Positions 39,442-49,016 of a stretch of 64,000 nt of DNA are shown piece by piece. Every line of letters starts with the position of its first letter. Positions within the stretch are counted from its first letter, which is position 1. The position numbers and the translations under genes are program-made. The notes below the pieces were generated by a model. The model searched no databases. It had not been told where the DNA came from and saw only the letters and a list, made by a program, of their open reading frames with translations. The DNA is taken from the NCBI GenBank assembly GCA_035695825.1, contig DASRRH010000019.1, forward strand, positions 62,001 through 126,000, written 5' to 3'. This DNA comes from JAKEFM01 sp035695825. GTDB lineage: Bacteria; Planctomycetota; UBA1135; JAKEFM01.

Positions 39442-41262
39442 ATGAGGTCCTCGAAGTTCACGCGGATCGTCCGGGGAGGCGAAGTCGAGACGATGCTTGC
39501 GGCTACTTGCCCGCACGAAGGGAGAACCTCGTTCCTGTCCCTCGCGGAGAGGGCCGTCGTGCTCGTCCTCTCCGCCTTGGCGTTCGGGAACAGCCAGGCT
39601 CTCGGGCAGAACCCCTGTGCCCCTCCGTCGCCGTGCCCTCTGCAGACCTTGCCGTTCAACGTCGGGGGAACATGGACCCCGCCGATCACGGACGTGATCC
39701 CCCTCTTCACCCCCCCGACTTCTCCCTGCGGGCCCAACGTGTTCAACGGTGAGATCGCCCACGTCTTTCTCATGCCACCGCATTTCCCGAACGGCGCCCA
39801 CGCCTACACGGGGATGGTCTTCTTCCTGACGTCGGAGGGCTGCCCCGTTCCGACGACCCGCGTCTGGGCATGGGATCCCGCGAACCCGACGGCACCGGCG
39901 ACTCCCCTTTGCACCGGATCCCCCACGACCTGGAACCCTGGCTCGGAGGGGTTCTTCTGTTCCGGCCACAGCTTCGCACCGAACGGAGACTTGATCATCG
40001 CCGGAGGGACAGACGTCGGCGGGACGAACTGCGGCGTCGCCTGGGGCCACAGGGCCCTCTGGCGCTTCGACGCGGCTACGGCGTTGTGGGGGTTCCTCGC
40101 CAACATGGCCCACGAGCGGTGGTACGCGTCCACGACGGTCCTGCCGAGTGGAAGCATCCTGATCGACGGTCATACATCTCACCCTACCGCGGCCGAGCTC
40201 GGCCTTCCGTACAGCCCCAGCAACACCTTCGAGATCCTCGCCACGTCGCCCTCCTACTCGCTCGGAGTCGAGACTCTGGTCTGCGACCCGGCTGGCACTG
40301 CTTCCTCTGGCTCAGGGTGTTCTCCGGGCACCGGCCCCCCCGTCGGTCTCGACGACTACGGCTGGATCATGGTCACGAGGCTCGGACAACTCCTCTACGC
40401 CGGCCCCAAGAGCTACGAGAGCGCCGGCCTCCAATGGAAGCGTTACGGAAACATCTGCCCGGGTGGGTGCGTGTTCCCTCTGGCGCCGGCCACACAGTTC
40501 TGGCCCCGCGATTCGCAGCTTCCGATCCTGCCGCCGCCGCCCAGCCCGGCGAACCGATCCTATGGGAACCCCGTCCACTTGTTCTACTGGGACAAGATCG
40601 CAGGCGTGCATCGCGAGGAGGTTTACCTGATCGGTGGGGACGCGGGTAGCGCAAATGAGGCCTCGTGTTCGGCGAACACACAAGCGAGCGTCGACGCGCT
40701 GATCAATCCCGCCCCTGGCACCCCATTCGTGAAGCGCAATCCGATGGCCTTCTCTCGGCGGTTCGCAAACGCCGTGCTGACGCCGACCGGGAAGGTCATC
40801 GTCATCGGGGGGAAGGGACCGTCGGGGAGCGATTGCATCCCGCGGCTGATCGCGGAGATTTACGATCCCCTCACGAACACCTGGCAGTCCCTGAACACGC
40901 AGTGCCACCCTCGGGGGTATCACTCCGTGGCACTCTTGCTTCCGAATGGGCGGATCGTGAGCGCGGGAGGCATACCCTATACCTGTTGGTGCCCGGGCTC
41001 ACCCACGGCTTGCCCCTCCCCCGAGCCTCCGGGACCTGGGCAACCCGTGCAGTGCTATTGCGACCCGAATGAAACCTGCCCGCCGATCTGCGCCCCCCTG
41101 GACATGACGGCGCAGCATTCGCTCGAGATCTTCGAGCCCCCTTACCTGTTCACGGCGGCGGGCTCCTACGCCGTGCCAGCGGCGGTCCTCTTCAGCCCCA
41201 CCGACACCGTCTACTACTCTGCCGGGAACCCGAGGCGGTTCTTCCGGGTTTTGCGTGGGTAG
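39442..41262 (+). CDS. Galactose oxidase/glyoxal oxidase-like protein, C-terminus lost by frameshift
   Basis: A 606-residue secreted beta-propeller, with signal sequence around residues 33-56 and GGGAGG before the ATG. Residues matching the copper radical oxidase centre are present: cysteine in GFFCSGHSFAPNGDLIIAGG, tyrosine in HERWYASTTVLPSGSI, and Tyr-His in HPRGYHSVALLLPNGRI. SLEIFEPPYLF marks the start of the DUF1929-like C-terminal domain, but the frame ends soon after (VLRG, stop at 41262). The rest of that domain, with the last copper histidine, lies ~210 bp downstream in another frame (see next entry). The preserved part is therefore probably non-functional as an oxidase. Cysteine content is high. 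Base composition in sampled lines is more AT-rich than in flanking genes, suggesting transfer. Confidence 0.78.
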   Translation: MRSSKFTRIVRGGEVETMLAATCPHEGRTSFLSLAERAVVLVLSALAFGNSQALGQNPCAPPSPCPLQTLPFNVGGTWTPPITDVIPLFTPPTSPCGPNVFNGEIAHVFLMPPHFPNGAHAYTGMVFFLTSEGCPVPTTRVWAWDPANPTAPATPLCTGSPTTWNPGSEGFFCSGHSFAPNGDLIIAGGTDVGGTNCGVAWGHRALWRFDAATALWGFLANMAHERWYASTTVLPSGSILIDGHTSHPTAAELGLPYSPSNTFEILATSPSYSLGVETLVCDPAGTASSGSGCSPGTGPPVGLDDYGWIMVTRLGQLLYAGPKSYESAGLQWKRYGNICPGGCVFPLAPATQFWPRDSQLPILPPPPSPANRSYGNPVHLFYWDKIAGVHREEVYLIGGDAGSANEASCSANTQASVDALINPAPGTPFVKRNPMAFSRRFANAVLTPTGKVIVIGGKGPSGSDCIPRLIAEIYDPLTNTWQSLNTQCHPRGYHSVALLLPNGRIVSAGGIPYTCWCPGSPTACPSPEPPGPGQPVQCYCDPNETCPPICAPLDMTAQHSLEIFEPPYLFTAAGSYAVPAAVLFSPTDTVYYSAGNPRRFFRVLRG

Positions 41263-41743
41263 CCCGGGGTGTTTCCCGCCCTTCCGCCGAGGCCCCCTGT
41301 CGGTGAGGGCCCCGGCTTCAGGGCGAAACAATGTCTTCAAAGACATGGAGTTGCGTTCGCCCGAGGTGTCCGAGATCGGTCTCCCCCGAGGCGCGGAATC
41401 GAGGATGTGGTCCCCGCGATCCGGAGCCCTGCCCATGGGGCTACCCACGGAATTCCCGGATGACCCCCCGAGGCTTGGAGTCAGCGTGCGTCTTGCGTCC
41501 CCGACGGACGACATCGTGAAGGCTGCTCTCCTCCGCCCGGGGGTGGTCACGCACCACCAGGACTTCGACCAGAGGTTCGTCGAGCTCGACGTCATCGCTT
41601 CCGAGGGCACGGGAACCTCGCGCGCTGTGTCTGTCCGGAGACCCGAAAACGCGAACGTCGCCCCCCCCGGCTGGTACCTTCTCTTCCTCGTTTCGGGGTC
41701 GGGGGTTCCGACGGTCGGCGCTTGGCTCAATGTCCATCCTTAA
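41255..41743 (+). pseudogene. Detached C-terminal (DUF1929-like) part of the galactose-oxidase-like gene
   Basis: From about 41474 the frame reads LGVSVRLASPTDDIVKAALL, then RPGVVTHHQDFDQRFVELD and PPGWYLLFLVSGSGVPTVGA. This is the normal end of galactose-oxidase-like proteins, including the copper-ligand histidine in VTHHQDFDQR. It is one frame off from the upstream gene, and ~210 bp of unrelated sequence separates the halves. That filler contains a 16-bp inverted repeat ATGTCTTCAAAGACAT at 41331-41346. An open frame can be drawn from GTG/ATG codons near 41255, but its first 70 residues look non-native. Confidence 0.72.
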
Positions 41744-41753
41744 GAGGCACTCG

Positions 41754-43565
41754 ATGGTGCAAACCCCTCTCGCAGTTTCCTTCACGAGAGGGCTCGCTCG
41801 TGCGGGCGTGCTCGGCGCGATCGCGTCGTTCGCGTCCGCGTGGGGCCGAGCCCAGGCGATCCTCTGGGACATCTTCGACACGCAGCCCGCAACCAACTTC
41901 GGAAGCATGATGCGCAACGTGGGCGACTTCGACGGGGATGGCGTGGACGACTTCATCGTCGGAGCGCCAGGCTACAACCCTGGGAACATACCGGACGGAG
42001 GTCGCGCACGCGTGTTCTCGGGGAGTACGCAGGCAGCTCTGGTCACCTTCACGGGGTTGTGGCCAGGCGCGGGGCTCGGATCGGAGATGGGTCGACCGTC
42101 GGATCTGAACGGGGATGGATCGCTGGACTTCGTGTTCACTTTCCAGGAACCGTTCTCGACAATCTTTCGCCTTTATCACATCGAGATCTATTCCGGGACC
42201 GGCCCCCTCTTGGGCTTCTTCCCGCCGACCGTGTTCGCGGGACTCAGATCCGCGACCGGAGGCGACGACTACGACGGGGACGGGCTCCCCGACCTGCTTG
42301 TCGGCGAGGAGTACGCGGCTCCTACTGCCTGTGGTTACCCCACGGGCCGTGTCCGCGCGCTCTCAGGATTCACCGGCCCGTTCGTTGCGGAGTGGTACCC
42401 TGGCACCTGCGACATCGAGTACATGGGGCGCGCCATCGAACCGTTGGGAGACATCACGGGAGACGGTCTTCCCGACTTCGTCGTCAGCTCCAGGGGGAAC
42501 TCGGTCTTCCCCGCCGTTCTCCCCCCATTGCCGGCCGTCCGGCTGTTTTCGGGCCTGAACCCGGCGCCAGTGTGGACCATGTCGGGTTTGTCCTTCTTTC
42601 CGGCGAACGACTGGCTAACGCTGGCCCTCGTCGGAGACACGGACGGTGACGGCACGCAAGACATCGCCGTGGGGAACCCTTCCAACCCGGGACCCAAGGT
42701 CATCGTGCTTTCCGGGACGACGGGCGTGATCCTCCAGAACATGGCTCCACCCACGCCGGTTCCCGGCGCGCTGCATGGTCGATCGGTCGCCCGGATGGGG
42801 GACCTAGACGGGGACGGGCTCGACGACGTGCTCGCGGGGGCTCCCACGTTCGCCCCGTGGCAGTCTCCCACCCCCAGCGCTTCGAACTGGCCTACGGTGT
42901 TCAACAACCAGCCGGGAAGGGTCGTCGTGCACTCGGGGGACCCGGGCGTCGGCGCGCTCCTCGACCTTCCCGAGCCCCTTCCGCCGGAGGGCTTCGGGAT
43001 GTCCGTGGCCGGACTAGGCGACCTCGACGGGGACGACTTTCCAGACTTCGTGGCTTCAGAACCCTGGCGCGCTCCGACGCTCCCGGGTCGCGTCGTGGGG
43101 TACTCGGGCGCTCCGGCGGGGATCGGGCTGTTCGGCTCGGGCTGCGCAGGGTCTGGGGGGATCGTCCCTCGGATCGCTGCCTGGCCGTCGCAGCCTCCTG
43201 CCGGTCCCGTCGCGGTGACGCCCGGGAGCACGGTGCGGATCAACCTATCGAAGGCGCTCGGGGGGAGCGTGGCGACGCTTCTCCTTGGCGCCGGCAACGC
43301 GACCTGGATGGGGATCCCTCTTCCCCTGCCGCTCGGGTTCGCGGGAATGCCGACGTGCGCACTCCTCGTCTCCCCCGACGGGATGCTTCCGACGACGATT
43401 CTAGGACTCGGCTCAGGGAACGGGCGCGCTTCGATCTACCTCTCGATTCCGCCGGTTCCGTCACTCTCGGGAGCGACGGTGTACGGGCAATGGTACGTGG
43501 TCGACCCCGGCCCTGGTCTCCTACCGGGGGCCATGTCGAGGGGAATGCAGGTGACGATCCAGTGA
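41754..43565 (+). CDS. Secreted FG-GAP (integrin-alpha-like) propeller with lineage-type C-terminal domain
   Basis: A 603-residue protein. ATG 41754 follows AAGAGG at 6-nt spacing; another in-frame ATG lies at 41730. The signal peptide ends near GRAQA. About seven FG-GAP repeats carry calcium-loop motifs: VGDFDGDGVDDFIVGAP, GGDDYDGDGLPDLLVG, MGDLDGDGLDDVLAGAP and LGDLDGDDFPDFVASEP. The last ~145 residues form a separate domain beginning FGSGCAGSGGIVPRI and ending MSRGMQVTIQ, shared with the protein at 49400-50506. The propeller probably mediates binding at the cell surface. Second gene of the island; coupled by a 4-nt overlap to the next gene. Confidence 0.85.
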   Translation: MVQTPLAVSFTRGLARAGVLGAIASFASAWGRAQAILWDIFDTQPATNFGSMMRNVGDFDGDGVDDFIVGAPGYNPGNIPDGGRARVFSGSTQAALVTFTGLWPGAGLGSEMGRPSDLNGDGSLDFVFTFQEPFSTIFRLYHIEIYSGTGPLLGFFPPTVFAGLRSATGGDDYDGDGLPDLLVGEEYAAPTACGYPTGRVRALSGFTGPFVAEWYPGTCDIEYMGRAIEPLGDITGDGLPDFVVSSRGNSVFPAVLPPLPAVRLFSGLNPAPVWTMSGLSFFPANDWLTLALVGDTDGDGTQDIAVGNPSNPGPKVIVLSGTTGVILQNMAPPTPVPGALHGRSVARMGDLDGDGLDDVLAGAPTFAPWQSPTPSASNWPTVFNNQPGRVVVHSGDPGVGALLDLPEPLPPEGFGMSVAGLGDLDGDDFPDFVASEPWRAPTLPGRVVGYSGAPAGIGLFGSGCAGSGGIVPRIAAWPSQPPAGPVAVTPGSTVRINLSKALGGSVATLLLGAGNATWMGIPLPLPLGFAGMPTCALLVSPDGMLPTTILGLGSGNGRASIYLSIPPVPSLSGATVYGQWYVVDPGPGLLPGAMSRGMQVTIQ

Positions 43566-44899
43566 GACGGCGGCTCCTCGGACCCGTGATCGCGATGGCA
43601 GTCGGGGTGGCTCTGACGACCCCGGCTCACGACATCGTCAATCCCTTTGCGGCTCCCGTGAACCCCGTCCCCGTCGGGGGCCCGGGGGTCGCGGGCTCGG
43701 CGCGGGGGGAGCTTTTCGAGGACCCGAACGGGATCGTCACGGTCACGTCGGTGACGCAAGTGCCGGCGGTCCCGACCTGTGCGAACCCGCTCGCGGTGCA
43801 GTTTTCCCTTGCGAGGGGCTTTGCCGGGGCGAACGGATTCGTGATCTCGAACGCCTACGTCGAGGATTTCGACGACGACGGGATGGTGGCAGGCTCGCCT
43901 GACGGGTGCGCCAACCTAGTGGGGCAGATCGGACCGACCTCCTCCGCGGGCTGCGCGGGGGTGGACGGAACGCTGGCGCTCGCCCTCCAGGCCGGCTACG
44001 GCCTGACCACCTCCGTCCCAACCTCGGACGCAGCCGTCTTCAAGGTGAACTTCACGGCGGGACAGCCGACGAACCTCGAGGTCTGCTACACCTTCGCGAC
44101 CTTCGAGAGCCCCTCGGACGCATTCTTCTTCGACTCCTTCGGGATCTTCCTCGACGGCACTCTCGTCGCGGGAGGCGTGAGCCGAAATCCCGCGGTTGGG
44201 CCCTACGGAGGTCCGGTGCCCGGTTCCGACGCGTGGACGCTCGCTCCCACCCCGGGACTCCCAGCCCCCGAGTTCAATCGGCCTCCGCTGCCGGCGCTCT
44301 TCTATTTCCCGGCCCACACGACGGGACTCCGGACCGTCGTCCTGCCCCTCTCTCCGGGCACCCATGTCCTCGAGTTCCATGTCGCTGACGGAGAACAGTA
44401 CGGAAGCGGATGCTTCGGAATCCCCACACTCGGCGCCGATCCCTTCATTCCCAGCGCCCTCTTCTTCGGCCTCTCGACGTTCGACTCGGGGCTCCCGGGC
44501 GCTCCGGGCGTGTGCGGCGCGGCGAGCATCTCGCGCCTCGGGCATCCTGCGGAAACCGTGGGGCCCCACGGGCCGGCGGGAACGGGGTTCCAGGACCTCC
44601 AGGTACGAGAGACGGGCGCGACGCCGGGAGCGGCTGCCTTCGCGTTGCTCGGAGCGTCGTCGGCCTCCATCCCGGTCATCGGAGGGTGCAACCTCTTCGT
44701 CGCTCCCGGGGGCTCCTACTTCCTCGCGCTCCCCGCGGGCGTCGTCCCGGCGAACGGCACGCTCGACTGGCCACCGACGCCTCCGGCGATCCCCGCCGGG
44801 ACCGCGGGGGCGAACGTCTACGTTCAGTTCTGGAACCTGCTCCCCTCGGGTGCCCTCGAAAACACGAAGGGGATGAGGGTGAACATCGGACCCTCGTAA
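43562..44899 (+). CDS. Secreted beta-rich protein of unknown function
   Basis: A 445-residue protein from GTG 43562, overlapping the previous stop by 4 nt. Residues 6-24 are a signal peptide (GPVIAMAVGVALTTPAHD). Two parts are visible: residues ~25-260, with ICYTF-like beta strands (NLEVCYTFATFESPSDAFFF), resembling choice-of-anchor or lectin-like modules; and a C-terminal ~110 residues ending in YVQFWNLLPSGALENTKGM plus RVNIGPS, related in plan to the ends of the neighbouring secreted proteins. No catalytic motif. It is the last gene of the island; its stop lies 8 bp before the right flanking repeat. Confidence 0.75.
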   Translation: MRRRLLGPVIAMAVGVALTTPAHDIVNPFAAPVNPVPVGGPGVAGSARGELFEDPNGIVTVTSVTQVPAVPTCANPLAVQFSLARGFAGANGFVISNAYVEDFDDDGMVAGSPDGCANLVGQIGPTSSAGCAGVDGTLALALQAGYGLTTSVPTSDAAVFKVNFTAGQPTNLEVCYTFATFESPSDAFFFDSFGIFLDGTLVAGGVSRNPAVGPYGGPVPGSDAWTLAPTPGLPAPEFNRPPLPALFYFPAHTTGLRTVVLPLSPGTHVLEFHVADGEQYGSGCFGIPTLGADPFIPSALFFGLSTFDSGLPGAPGVCGAASISRLGHPAETVGPHGPAGTGFQDLQVRETGATPGAAAFALLGASSASIPVIGGCNLFVAPGGSYFLALPAGVVPANGTLDWPPTPPAIPAGTAGANVYVQFWNLLPSGALENTKGMRVNIGPS

Positions 44900-44906
44900 T
44901 ACCGGA

Positions 44907-45047
44907 CCGCGACGCGGGATTCGCGCCGGGCCGGTAAGGGCCCCTACGAGACGATCGTCACGCTGAAGCCCTCCGAGACGGAGAGCTTCCCCGTCGCCGG
45001 GTCGATCAGGGCGTTGGCGAGGTAGAAGGTGAGCCCGAGCAGCTCGG
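44907..45047. repeat. Right copy of the direct repeat flanking the 39-45 kb island
   Basis: Contains a stray copy of the M16 gene's last 24 bases (44907-44930) and then the true 3' end of the gene at 44944-45990. Matches 39159-39310 in the same orientation. Confidence 0.88.
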
Positions 45048-45990
45048 GCATGTTCGGGACCGTCGCGGAGGCCGAGAGGCAGGTCGTCGGCGGGACGGTC
45101 GCGATGAAGACGGGGGTCGCCGGCATCCCGATCGGGATCGTGACGTCCCCGGTCGGCGTGGGGAGCACGATCGGCCCCGCGAAGGCGGAGATCGCGAGGC
45201 AGCCGAAGCACCCCGCGCCCCCGCACATCACGAACTGGATCGGGCAGCCGAGGCAGGGAGTGCCGACGATCCAGTTGCCAGGCTCGCAGTCGGGCTTGTT
45301 CGACATCGAGCCGCTCGCGTCGGAGAACCCCCCCTCCTTGAACTTCCCGACGACGTTCACGCGGAAGTTCCCGGGCGGGATCTGCGAGAAGGAGCGCGCG
45401 AACGAGGACCCGCGGACTCCCGTCGCGGGGGGCCCCCCCACCTGGAAGGTGAAGGTCACGGGCCCGACGACGTAGGTGCCGGCGGGCGCCGAGATCGTGT
45501 CGGCGAGGGCGTTCGCGATGCCCCCCGGGGTCTCCGTCAGCTGGTCGAGCTTCGCGTTGAAGGCGCAGAATCCCGGCGCGGTCGTCCCGTTGTCCCCGTC
45601 GTTCAGGTCCGGGTCGAACTCGAGGGCGAAGCCCGGGTCCGGCCCGTCGGTCGCCGCCGTCTGGGAGAGGAGGGTGAGCCCCGTCGCCGCGAACGCGGGG
45701 ACGTTGAAGTAGATCTGGGAGAGGAGCGGGTTCGGGACGCCGGCGGTGACGGGGGAGGTGTTCGTCACGACGAGGACGAGGACCTTCGTGACGTCGTCGT
45801 AGGAGATCTGGAAGGTCGCGCTCGCCTGCGTGACCCCGTCGCAGAGGGTCGGCGGGTTCGCGGTCCCGCAGGAGGAAAAGTCCCCCGGCCCCCCGACGGT
45901 CTTCGTCGCGGTCGTGACCCCCGCGCGCGCCGAGGCGAGCAGCGCCCCGGCGCAAAGGAACAGGAAGAGGAAGAAAGGTAGCCTTCGCAT
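44944..45990 (-). CDS. Secreted cysteine-containing beta protein of unknown function
   Basis: A 348-residue protein with signal peptide MRRLPFFLFLFLCAGALLAS. The mature part begins VTTATKTVGGPGDFSSCG and is beta-rich with repeated hydrophobic strands (TKVLVLVVTNTSPVTAGVPN). A Cys-rich stretch lies near residues 255-290 (GTPCLGCPIQFVMCGGAGCF). The end LSVSEGFSVTIVS is copied in the left repeat at 39206. Before the island arrived, this gene probably faced the M16 operon directly. Surface or periplasmic location is likely; function unknown. Confidence 0.75.
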   Translation of the reverse strand: MRRLPFFLFLFLCAGALLASARAGVTTATKTVGGPGDFSSCGTANPPTLCDGVTQASATFQISYDDVTKVLVLVVTNTSPVTAGVPNPLLSQIYFNVPAFAATGLTLLSQTAATDGPDPGFALEFDPDLNDGDNGTTAPGFCAFNAKLDQLTETPGGIANALADTISAPAGTYVVGPVTFTFQVGGPPATGVRGSSFARSFSQIPPGNFRVNVVGKFKEGGFSDASGSMSNKPDCEPGNWIVGTPCLGCPIQFVMCGGAGCFGCLAISAFAGPIVLPTPTGDVTIPIGMPATPVFIATVPPTTCLSASATVPNMPELLGLTFYLANALIDPATGKLSVSEGFSVTIVS

Positions 45991-46127
45991 GGAACTGTCT
46001 CCGGTCCGGATCCCTCGTGCCCGCCTCCTTCCTGCCCGCTGAGGCGTCGAGGCGCGCACGCTACTGCGGGAGCGGCGTTCCGGCCAGGAGATTCCGCCCG
46101 CGGCGGCGGGGGACAAAAACAAAACTC

Positions 46128-49016
46128 CTAGCCCGGCCTCCAGGGCGATCCGGCGAGACGGGCGTAGCGGCGCAGCGCCTCCTCGACCTCCGGCGCCGCG
46201 GGGTCGGGAGCCGGCCACCTCCGGAGGAACCGGGCGTAGGCCTCGCGCGCCCTCTCCTTGCTCCCCCGCTCCTCGAGGCAGCGGGCCTCGTCGTAGTCGC
46301 TCCGGACCTGCGCGGGCGCGAGCGCCCCCGCCCCGAGGAGGAACCAACCGGACGTCCGGGTCAGGCGCTGGAGGAGGGCCTGCGCCGCGTCGAAGTCCCC
46401 CTCCTCGAGGTGGGCCCGGGCGGCGCGCTCGACGAAGAACCCCGCGAGGTGGGCGACGTCGACGCTCTCCGCCTTCCCCGGCTCGGGCGCCGCGGCGTCG
46501 AACCGTCCGAGGGCGCCGGGGGCCGAGCCTTTCGCGAGGAGGATCTCCCCCTGCGCCCAGTCGGCGAGGCGGCGGACGGAAGGGATGGCCCGGACCGGCG
46601 GGGGGATGGCGGCGAGGGACGCCTCCGCCTCCTCCGCGCGGCGAAGGCGCGCGAGCCAGCCCGCGCGGACGAGAGCGGACCAGGGGTCCTCGGGCCCCGC
46701 GGCCGGGGGCTCGAGCCCCGCGTCGAGGTGGAGGAGGGCGAGCCGGACTCCCCGGATGTGGTTCCTCCGCTCGGGGATCCGCCGGACCTCCTTCTCGAGG
46801 ATCGCGCGGACGTCGTCGAACCTCCCGAGGGCGAAGAGCGCCTTCGTCCGCTCGAAGAGGAACGCGTCGGGATCCTCCTCCCACCCGAGTCCGGTGAGCT
46901 CCTCCGCGAGCGCGGCGTCTCCGACTCCGAAGGCGACGTCGATCGCGACCGCGCGGTCCCAGTGGCTGCGCCCCTCGCGCCCGCGTCTCTGCGCGAGGTC
47001 CCGCGCCTCCGCGTCGCGCCCCAAGTAAAGGAGCGCCTGCGGCTCCCAGCTCGACTCCGAGGCGCGTTTCGCGAGGGACTCCGCGGCCCTCCGCGCGAGG
47101 TCGTGCCGTCCGGCCCAGGTCGCCGCCTGGAGGAGGTGCTGGTGCGCGGGACCGTAGTCGGGATCGAGGGCGAGGAGCGTCTCGCACGCCTCGACCGCCT
47201 CCGCGGCGCTCCCTTCGAGGGGGTCGTGGTAGGCGACCTCCATCCAGACCTCGAGCGCGTCCTTGTCGCGGGGGTTCTCCCGTCCGAGCCGACGCGCGCG
47301 CTCGGCCTTTCCGAAGTCGGTCGGGGCCCGCGGGCTCAGGAGAACGTCGAGGAGGAGGCGCGCCTTCTCCTGGTCGACCTCGGAGAGCCGGCGGGCGTTT
47401 GCCAGCGCCTTCCGGTAGGCCTCGCCGCACTTCCGGAGGTTCTCCGGACCTCCCATCCATCCGAGGGCGCGGGCCCGATGGAAGTGGGCGAGGGCGAAGG
47501 TCTCGTCGGCGCGGAGCGCCTCGGCGAATCGGGACTCCGCCTCCCGCGGGTCGAGCCGCTGCATCGCGGCGAGCCCGTCGGCGAACTCCTGGAGCGCGAT
47601 CGCCGATCCCGACAGCGTGGCGAGAGCACCCGCCTTCTCCGGGGTCACGCCGAGCGGGGCGAGGATCGCCGCCGCGAGCGTCTCGACGACGTCCCGGACG
47701 TCCTGGGGACGCAAGGGGGGGATCCTGGGATTCGCCTTGATGACCCCGTCCATCGTGCGGAGCTCGCAGTGCAGCTCGAATCCCCGGCTCCCGGGCCCGA
47801 TCGTCCCCGAGACGAGGAGGTCCGCGCCGGCCTCGCGCGCGACGTCGGTCCCGTTCTCCGAGTCGAGGGTCTCGATCCCCTTCTTCCGGGCCCGGTCGGC
47901 CAGGTAGGTGGGGGAGAGGACCTCGACGGCCGGACAGGCGATCGCCTGGGGGAGCGAGTAGAGGATCGTCCGCGCGATCCGCTGCGCGTCGGCGTCCGGC
48001 TCGATCACCTTGAGCGGGAGGATCGCGAGGAGGGGCTTCCCCCCCGGCCTCGCGACCGGCGGGCGGGACCCCCGGAGGAGGAAGACCCCGAGGGCAAGGG
48101 CGACGAGGAGGGCCGCCGCGGCCGCCGCGAGGGCCCTTCTCCTCTGCGGAGCCGGCGGAGGGGGCCTGCGCGGCGGGGCGACCACGGTCGACGAGGCCTT
48201 GAGCCCCCGCAATTCCGCGAGAAGCTCCTCGGCCGACTGGAACCGCCGGTCCGGGTCCTTGGAGAGGAGCTTCGTAACCGTGGACGAGAGGTCCCCGCCG
48301 ATGCGCGGGTTCGCCCTGTCGAGGGGGAGGGGATCCCCCTGGAAGACCGACTCCATGACCTCGCCGAGAGTCTCGCCGCCGAACGGCCGCTCCCCCGTCC
48401 CGAGCTGGTAGAGGGTGACGCCGAGGGAGAAGAGGTCGCTCCGGGCATCGACCTTCTTCCCCCGCATCTGCTCGGGGGACATGTAGTAGGGGGTCCCCAT
48501 CACGCTCCCGCTCGCGGTGAGCCCCGGGGCGAACTCGTCGAGGCCCCCGCTCGGCCGCGAGAGGCCGAAGTCGAGGATCTTCACCCGACCCCGCTCGTCG
48601 ATCATGACGTTCGCGGGCTTGAGGTCGCGGTGGACGACGCCGGTGCGGTGCGCCTCGGCGAGCCCTTCGGCGATCGGCAGGGCGAGGTCGAGGATCTCCT
48701 CGCGGGAGAGGCCCCCCGGACGGATCCGGGACTCGAGCGTCTCCCCGCGGACGAGCTCCATCGCGAAGAAGAGCACCCCCTCGGCCTCGCCCGCGGCGTA
48801 GACCGTCGCGATGTTCGGGTGGGAGAGGAGCGAGGTGAGGTGGGCTTCGCGGAGGAAGCGCTCCTTGCGCTCGGGATCGGACGCGAAGGAGGAGGGGAGG
48901 ACCTTGAGGGCGACTTCGCGCCCGAGGGTCTCGTCCCGGGCCCGGTAGACCTCCCCCATCGCCCCGGCGCCTAGGCGCTCGAGGACGGTGTAGTGGGAGA
49001 GTCGCCGGCCGATCAT
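46128..49016 (-). CDS. Ser/Thr protein kinase with membrane span and TPR-type ectodomain
   Basis: A 962-residue protein. The Hanks-type kinase domain (8-270) is complete: GAGAMGEVYRA loop (16-26), catalytic lysine K38, HRDLKPAN (D131) and DFG (149-151). A proline-rich linker leads to one membrane span at 296-314. The outer ~640 residues start with a nucleotide-cyclase-accessory/TolB-like region (KPLLAILPLKVIEPDADAQR), followed by many TPR-like helices (ESRFAEALRADETFALAHFH and later). Such PknB-like kinases pass external signals to cytoplasmic targets. The 5' end and ~50 bp of leader are duplicated at 60737-60856. The minus-strand DNA after the stop is T-rich (GTTTTGTTTTTG), which may aid termination. 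Confidence 0.92.
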   Translation of the reverse strand: MIGRRLSHYTVLERLGAGAMGEVYRARDETLGREVALKVLPSSFASDPERKERFLREAHLTSLLSHPNIATVYAAGEAEGVLFFAMELVRGETLESRIRPGGLSREEILDLALPIAEGLAEAHRTGVVHRDLKPANVMIDERGRVKILDFGLSRPSGGLDEFAPGLTASGSVMGTPYYMSPEQMRGKKVDARSDLFSLGVTLYQLGTGERPFGGETLGEVMESVFQGDPLPLDRANPRIGGDLSSTVTKLLSKDPDRRFQSAEELLAELRGLKASSTVVAPPRRPPPPAPQRRRALAAAAAALLVALALGVFLLRGSRPPVARPGGKPLLAILPLKVIEPDADAQRIARTILYSLPQAIACPAVEVLSPTYLADRARKKGIETLDSENGTDVAREAGADLLVSGTIGPGSRGFELHCELRTMDGVIKANPRIPPLRPQDVRDVVETLAAAILAPLGVTPEKAGALATLSGSAIALQEFADGLAAMQRLDPREAESRFAEALRADETFALAHFHRARALGWMGGPENLRKCGEAYRKALANARRLSEVDQEKARLLLDVLLSPRAPTDFGKAERARRLGRENPRDKDALEVWMEVAYHDPLEGSAAEAVEACETLLALDPDYGPAHQHLLQAATWAGRHDLARRAAESLAKRASESSWEPQALLYLGRDAEARDLAQRRGREGRSHWDRAVAIDVAFGVGDAALAEELTGLGWEEDPDAFLFERTKALFALGRFDDVRAILEKEVRRIPERRNHIRGVRLALLHLDAGLEPPAAGPEDPWSALVRAGWLARLRRAEEAEASLAAIPPPVRAIPSVRRLADWAQGEILLAKGSAPGALGRFDAAAPEPGKAESVDVAHLAGFFVERAARAHLEEGDFDAAQALLQRLTRTSGWFLLGAGALAPAQVRSDYDEARCLEERGSKERAREAYARFLRRWPAPDPAAPEVEEALRRYARLAGSPWRPG

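Noticed and set aside
39442..41262. Considered the oxidase-like gene as intact and simply short
   Set aside because: The family always continues through the DUF1929-like domain with a final histidine, and exactly that domain lies just downstream in another frame.
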